From the NCBI GenBank assembly GCA_022508735.1, contig JAFLUQ010000093.1:1-9186 (forward strand): a stretch of DNA of 9,186 bases, given 5' to 3'. Both the position numbers and the translations under genes were made by a program. Below, one piece after another: positions 8,201-9,186 of this stretch. The notes beneath the pieces were generated by a model. It was not told the DNA's origin, ran no database searches, and was given only the letters and a program-made list of their open reading frames with translations. How positions within the stretch are numbered: the first letter of the stretch is position 1; each line of letters begins with the position of its first letter. The DNA comes from Oscillospiraceae bacterium (GTDB lineage: Bacteria; Bacillota; Clostridia; UMGS1883).

Positions 8201-8702
8201 GGCGGGCATTATCTCAACCGTTAAGGAAAAGATAACAAAAAACAGCACTATAATGGCATATATTTCGATTGAGGACTTCACCGGAAGCATGGAGGTCATA
8301 GTTTTTCCGAAGCTCTATGCCAATATGGGCGAGACTATCCGTGAAAACAACCTTGTGGTGCTTACAGGTCGGCTCGATGTTAAGGAAGAAGAAGCCCCCA
8401 AGCTGATCTTAGACAGCGCCGCACCGCTCACATCAGGGGCATCGGCGGCAGGGAGTGCCGCACCGAAAGTTTCGGCTGTGCCCTCCGGCGCGTATCTTGA
8501 GATCGACCTCCGCGACGACGAGCTGCCGTTATTGGATAGTATGCGCAGTGTTATTTTTAAGAATAATGGGGAGACTCCGATCGTTATCAACTGTTCATAT
8601 GGTCACATAATCGTTTCCGATAAGTGCAGATGCACGCCATCGCAAGAATTATTTTTGACGATAAATAGTATAATCGGACGGGAATGCACGATGATGAAAT
8701 AG
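5229..8702 (+). CDS. dnaE: DNA polymerase III subunit alpha (DnaE)
   Basis: This is a replicative C-family DNA polymerase of 1157 residues, normal length. Domains in order: a PHP domain (about 1-280) opening with FTHLHVHSEYSLLDG and containing ALTDHG and VVTNDAHYL, with the histidines needed for a metal site. Next is the polymerase core, with PGRGSGCGS at 351-359 and PDFDVDF carrying catalytic Asp392 and Asp394 (Asp396 adjacent). Asp614 in LEDIIAGIALYRPGPM fits the third catalytic aspartate; FNKSHAAAYA is at 745-754. A helix-hairpin-helix region follows (about 796-880). QMSFF (908-912) fits a sliding-clamp binding motif. An OB domain (about 987-1055) is followed by an Ala/Ser/Gly-rich linker (near 1064-1088) and a C-terminal domain. 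It is not PolC: no internal exonuclease is present. In Firmicutes DnaE often works beside PolC, extending primers; whether this organism has polC cannot be seen. Start set by AAAGGAG at 5215. Confidence 0.98.
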   Translation: MFTHLHVHSEYSLLDGMCRISELPKKAKELGQTAIALTDHGVMYGAVDFYKACKAEGIKPIIGCEIYTSKNMYNKQGREDNDTNHLVLLCRNKEGYNNLIQIVSEGWVDGFYYKPRVDRHVLGKYKGGLIALSACLAGEIPRALTAGDMAAAKESVEFFKSVFDEFYIELQDHGIEEQKRLNPLLLKLAKETGTPIVVTNDAHYLTKADAKYQDVLLCIQTGKQLSEPNRMKFATEEFYLKSEDEMRTLFPNIPEAFENTVKIAEKCNFEFEFGERHLPHYDVPEGYTAEEYLRHLCDEGLKERYGDGAGEHRERLEYELGVISSMGFVDYFLIVWDFINYAKKNGIPVGPGRGSGCGSIAAYCLHITDVEPTQYNLIFERFLNPERVSMPDFDVDFCPRRRGEVIDYVINKYKPENVSQIGTFGTMKARGAIRDCGRVLGVAYGDVDKISKMVPMRLGMTLELALKENPKLKEAYDTDPTVKNIIDTALSIEGLPRNIGTHAAGVVIAGRPVSTYVPIQRSDNIISTQYTKDTVEELGLLKMDFLGLRNLTIIDDCVKILEAQGINIDLNKIDYDVPEVYAMISEGDTDGVFQLESGGMRRFMRQLKPENLEDIIAGIALYRPGPMDFIPTYVAAKGDRSKVSYKHPKLEPILEATYGCIVYQEQVMQIVQALAGFSMGRADEVRRAMSKKKAKDMEKARKSFIYGELNDDGSVRVPGCIRNGIDEKTAISIYDDMDAFAKYAFNKSHAAAYAVVGYQTAYLKCLYPEAFMAALITSVMGDNNKVATYINNCKQRGINILPPDINKSDSSFTIEDGAIRFGLTTIKNVGENFVRACIEERKRGGDFASLRDFANRMVGPELNKRGVEGLIKSGAFDCVPGSRLQKLAIYEQTLSSASRNARDNIAGQMSFFSLDSSDESENLADDFPIVPDRPGRELLDMEREATGIYISGHPLDEYREAVSAMGLPEIARVLSAGEEESDFSDGDTVSVAGIISTVKEKITKNSTIMAYISIEDFTGSMEVIVFPKLYANMGETIRENNLVVLTGRLDVKEEEAPKLILDSAAPLTSGASAAGSAAPKVSAVPSGAYLEIDLRDDELPLLDSMRSVIFKNNGETPIVINCSYGHIIVSDKCRCTPSQELFLTINSIIGRECTMMK

Positions 8703-8740
8703 TGAATATGTATAAATTGTAAAAATTATAAAAAAAATAG

Positions 8741-8769
8741 TTGATTTTTTCCTTATAATGGTGTATTAT
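8741..8769 (+). promoter_or_regulatory. Putative sigma-A promoter for the DUF2007-like gene
   Basis: TTGATT at 8741-8746 and TATTAT at 8764-8769 are separated by 17 bases in a very AT-rich gap just after dnaE. A TATAAT at 8754-8759 also exists but lacks a properly spaced -35. The site lies in the first real intergenic gap after a long gene, supporting a separate transcript. An AT-only inverted repeat (AAAAAAT at 8732-8738, ATTTTTT at 8744-8750) overlaps it but is too weak to call a terminator for dnaE. Confidence 0.5.
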
Positions 8770-8814
8770 ACTATCATCGCCGATCAGGCTAAGAGGAAGA
8801 GGAGTCATTATCTT

Positions 8815-9000
8815 ATGTGGACAATAGTTTATATGGCTAAGAATATGGAGCTTGCCCAGAGGCTTGAAGAAGCTCTGCGCAAGAAAAATATCATAGTTAT
8901 GGTTCGCCCTATAAATAAGGAGCAGTCCACCGGCTATGAAATTCTGGTTCCCGGCGCCGAGGTAGAAGAAGCTTTAGGAATAATAATCGACGAAACATAA
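8815..9000 (+). CDS. Small DUF2007-like protein (unknown function)
   Basis: A 61-residue protein beginning MWTIVYMAKNMELAQRL. The pattern, a short strand, a helix with AQRLEEAL, a second strand with IIVMVRP, then GYEILVPGAEVEEALGII, resembles the DUF2007 'putative signal-transducing' fold. Very similar small proteins occur in Clostridia, often near dnaE and pfkA, where they are sometimes misnamed glutamate decarboxylase. No biochemical role is known to me. It has no signal peptide or membrane segment and should be cytoplasmic. The in-frame ATG at 8758 would add 19 residues (MVYYTIIADQ...) but falls inside the putative promoter. The ATG at 8815, with GGAG at 8801-8804 ten bases upstream in a purine-rich run (AAGAGGAAGAGGAG), gives the family-like MWT start. 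A hairpin terminator follows 21 bases after the stop, so the gene is probably monocistronic. Confidence 0.82.
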   Translation: MWTIVYMAKNMELAQRLEEALRKKNIIVMVRPINKEQSTGYEILVPGAEVEEALGIIIDET

Positions 9001-9021
9001 GGGGCCGTAACATAAGTGACA

Positions 9022-9069
9022 TTGAAAAGGAGCCGCAAGAGACATTTGTCTCGTAGGCTCCTTTTTCAA
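9022..9069 (+). terminator. Rho-independent terminator after the DUF2007-like gene
   Basis: TTGAAAAGGAGCC (9022-9034) pairs with GGCTCCTTTTTCAA (9056-9069), with a single extra T. An inner stem GAGAC (9039-9043) / GTCTC (9048-9052) closes an ATTT loop. The A-tract on the left arm and T-tract on the right arm are the usual form. The A-run after 9067 gives a T-run on the opposite strand, so it may work in both directions. Confidence 0.85.
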
Positions 9070-9098
9070 AAAAAATTAAAATTTTTTGAAAAAAGGTA

Positions 9099-9127
9099 TT
9101 GACAAATGAAAAAGAATGTGGTAGACT
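9099..9127 (+). promoter_or_regulatory. Strong sigma-A promoter with extended -10
   Basis: A perfect -35 TTGACA (9099-9104), a 17-base spacer and TAGACT (9122-9127), preceded by TG at 9119-9120 (extended -10). An A/T-rich stretch just upstream (9067-9096) could act as an UP-like element. Expected transcript start is near 9134. The target gene or RNA lies beyond the window; pfkA is a common neighbour in Clostridia but is not seen here. Confidence 0.8.
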
Positions 9128-9133
9128 AATGAA

Positions 9134-9186
9134 GCTGTCGCAAGGGAGGTCATTCGACCCACGACCAAGCGGCGGCACGGAACTTT
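9134..9186 (+). ncRNA. Possible structured 5' leader or small RNA, partial, unassigned
   Basis: The predicted transcript begins with GCTGTCGC (9134-9141), which can pair with GCGGCGGC (9169-9176) over eight base pairs, two of them G-U. Inside is a small hairpin GGTC (9148-9151) / GACC (9156-9159) with loop ATTC. CGACC is repeated at 9155-9159 and 9162-9166, so GGTC could pair with either copy. No Shine-Dalgarno-plus-start pair with an open frame is evident before the window ends. I do not recognise it as RNase P, tmRNA, 6S, SRP RNA, a T-box or a common riboswitch. The RNA is cut by the window edge, so both identity and extent are uncertain. Confidence 0.4.

Noticed and set aside
8732..8750. 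AT-only inverted repeat after dnaE as a terminator
   Set aside because: Seven A-T pairs with no G-C pairs make a weak stem, and it coincides with the putative promoter -35 region.
8758..8814. N-terminal extension of the 61-aa protein from the ATG at 8758
   Set aside because: It would place coding sequence inside the putative -10 region and lacks a ribosome binding site; the 8815 ATG has GGAG upstream and gives a family-like MWT start.

Overview
This window is a one-strand, mostly operon-like block of housekeeping genes. It looks like the chromosome of a moderately high-GC member of the Clostridia (Firmicutes), probably an Oscillospiraceae/Ruminococcaceae-type gut anaerobe. The reasons are the HPr kinase (hprK) and the hprK - PHP phosphatase - murB - rapZ - whiA - dnaE order typical of Clostridia, strong AGGAGG ribosome binding sites, and the translated sequences themselves. 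The taxonomic call is an inference; there is no rRNA here.

Layout: positions 1-375 hold the C-terminal part of peptide chain release factor 1 (prfA), cut by the window edge. Then follow hprK (398-1360), a YcdX-like PHP-domain hydrolase starting at TTG (1357-2070), murB (best start 2091, to 3005), rapZ/yvcJ (3002-3850), whiA (3877-4731), an unrecognised AT-richer gene for a small membrane-anchored protein (4728-5189) and dnaE (5229-8702). Several junctions are 4-base stop/start overlaps (hprK/PHP, murB/rapZ, whiA/small gene), and no gap before the end of dnaE exceeds 40 bases. Transcription as one or a few long mRNAs is therefore likely, with the main promoter upstream of the window.

After dnaE there is an AT-rich gap with a plausible sigma-A promoter. 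It is followed by a 61-aa DUF2007-like gene (8815-9000), a strong hairpin terminator (about 9022-9069), and a second, near-consensus promoter with an extended -10 (9099-9127). The transcript from that promoter would begin at once with foldable sequence (9134-9186) that runs off the window. I cannot assign this leader or RNA to a known family.

Functionally the block joins translation termination (RF1), carbon catabolite control (HprK), cell-wall precursor synthesis (MurB), nucleotide/RNA signalling (RapZ), a DNA-binding regulator of division or sporulation genes (WhiA) and DNA replication (DnaE). No mobile element, CRISPR array, tRNA or rRNA is visible. I did not find a convincing new system. 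The points most worth a second look are the compositionally deviant membrane protein inserted between whiA and dnaE, the unassigned structured leader at the 3' end, and the absence of yvcK between rapZ and whiA.
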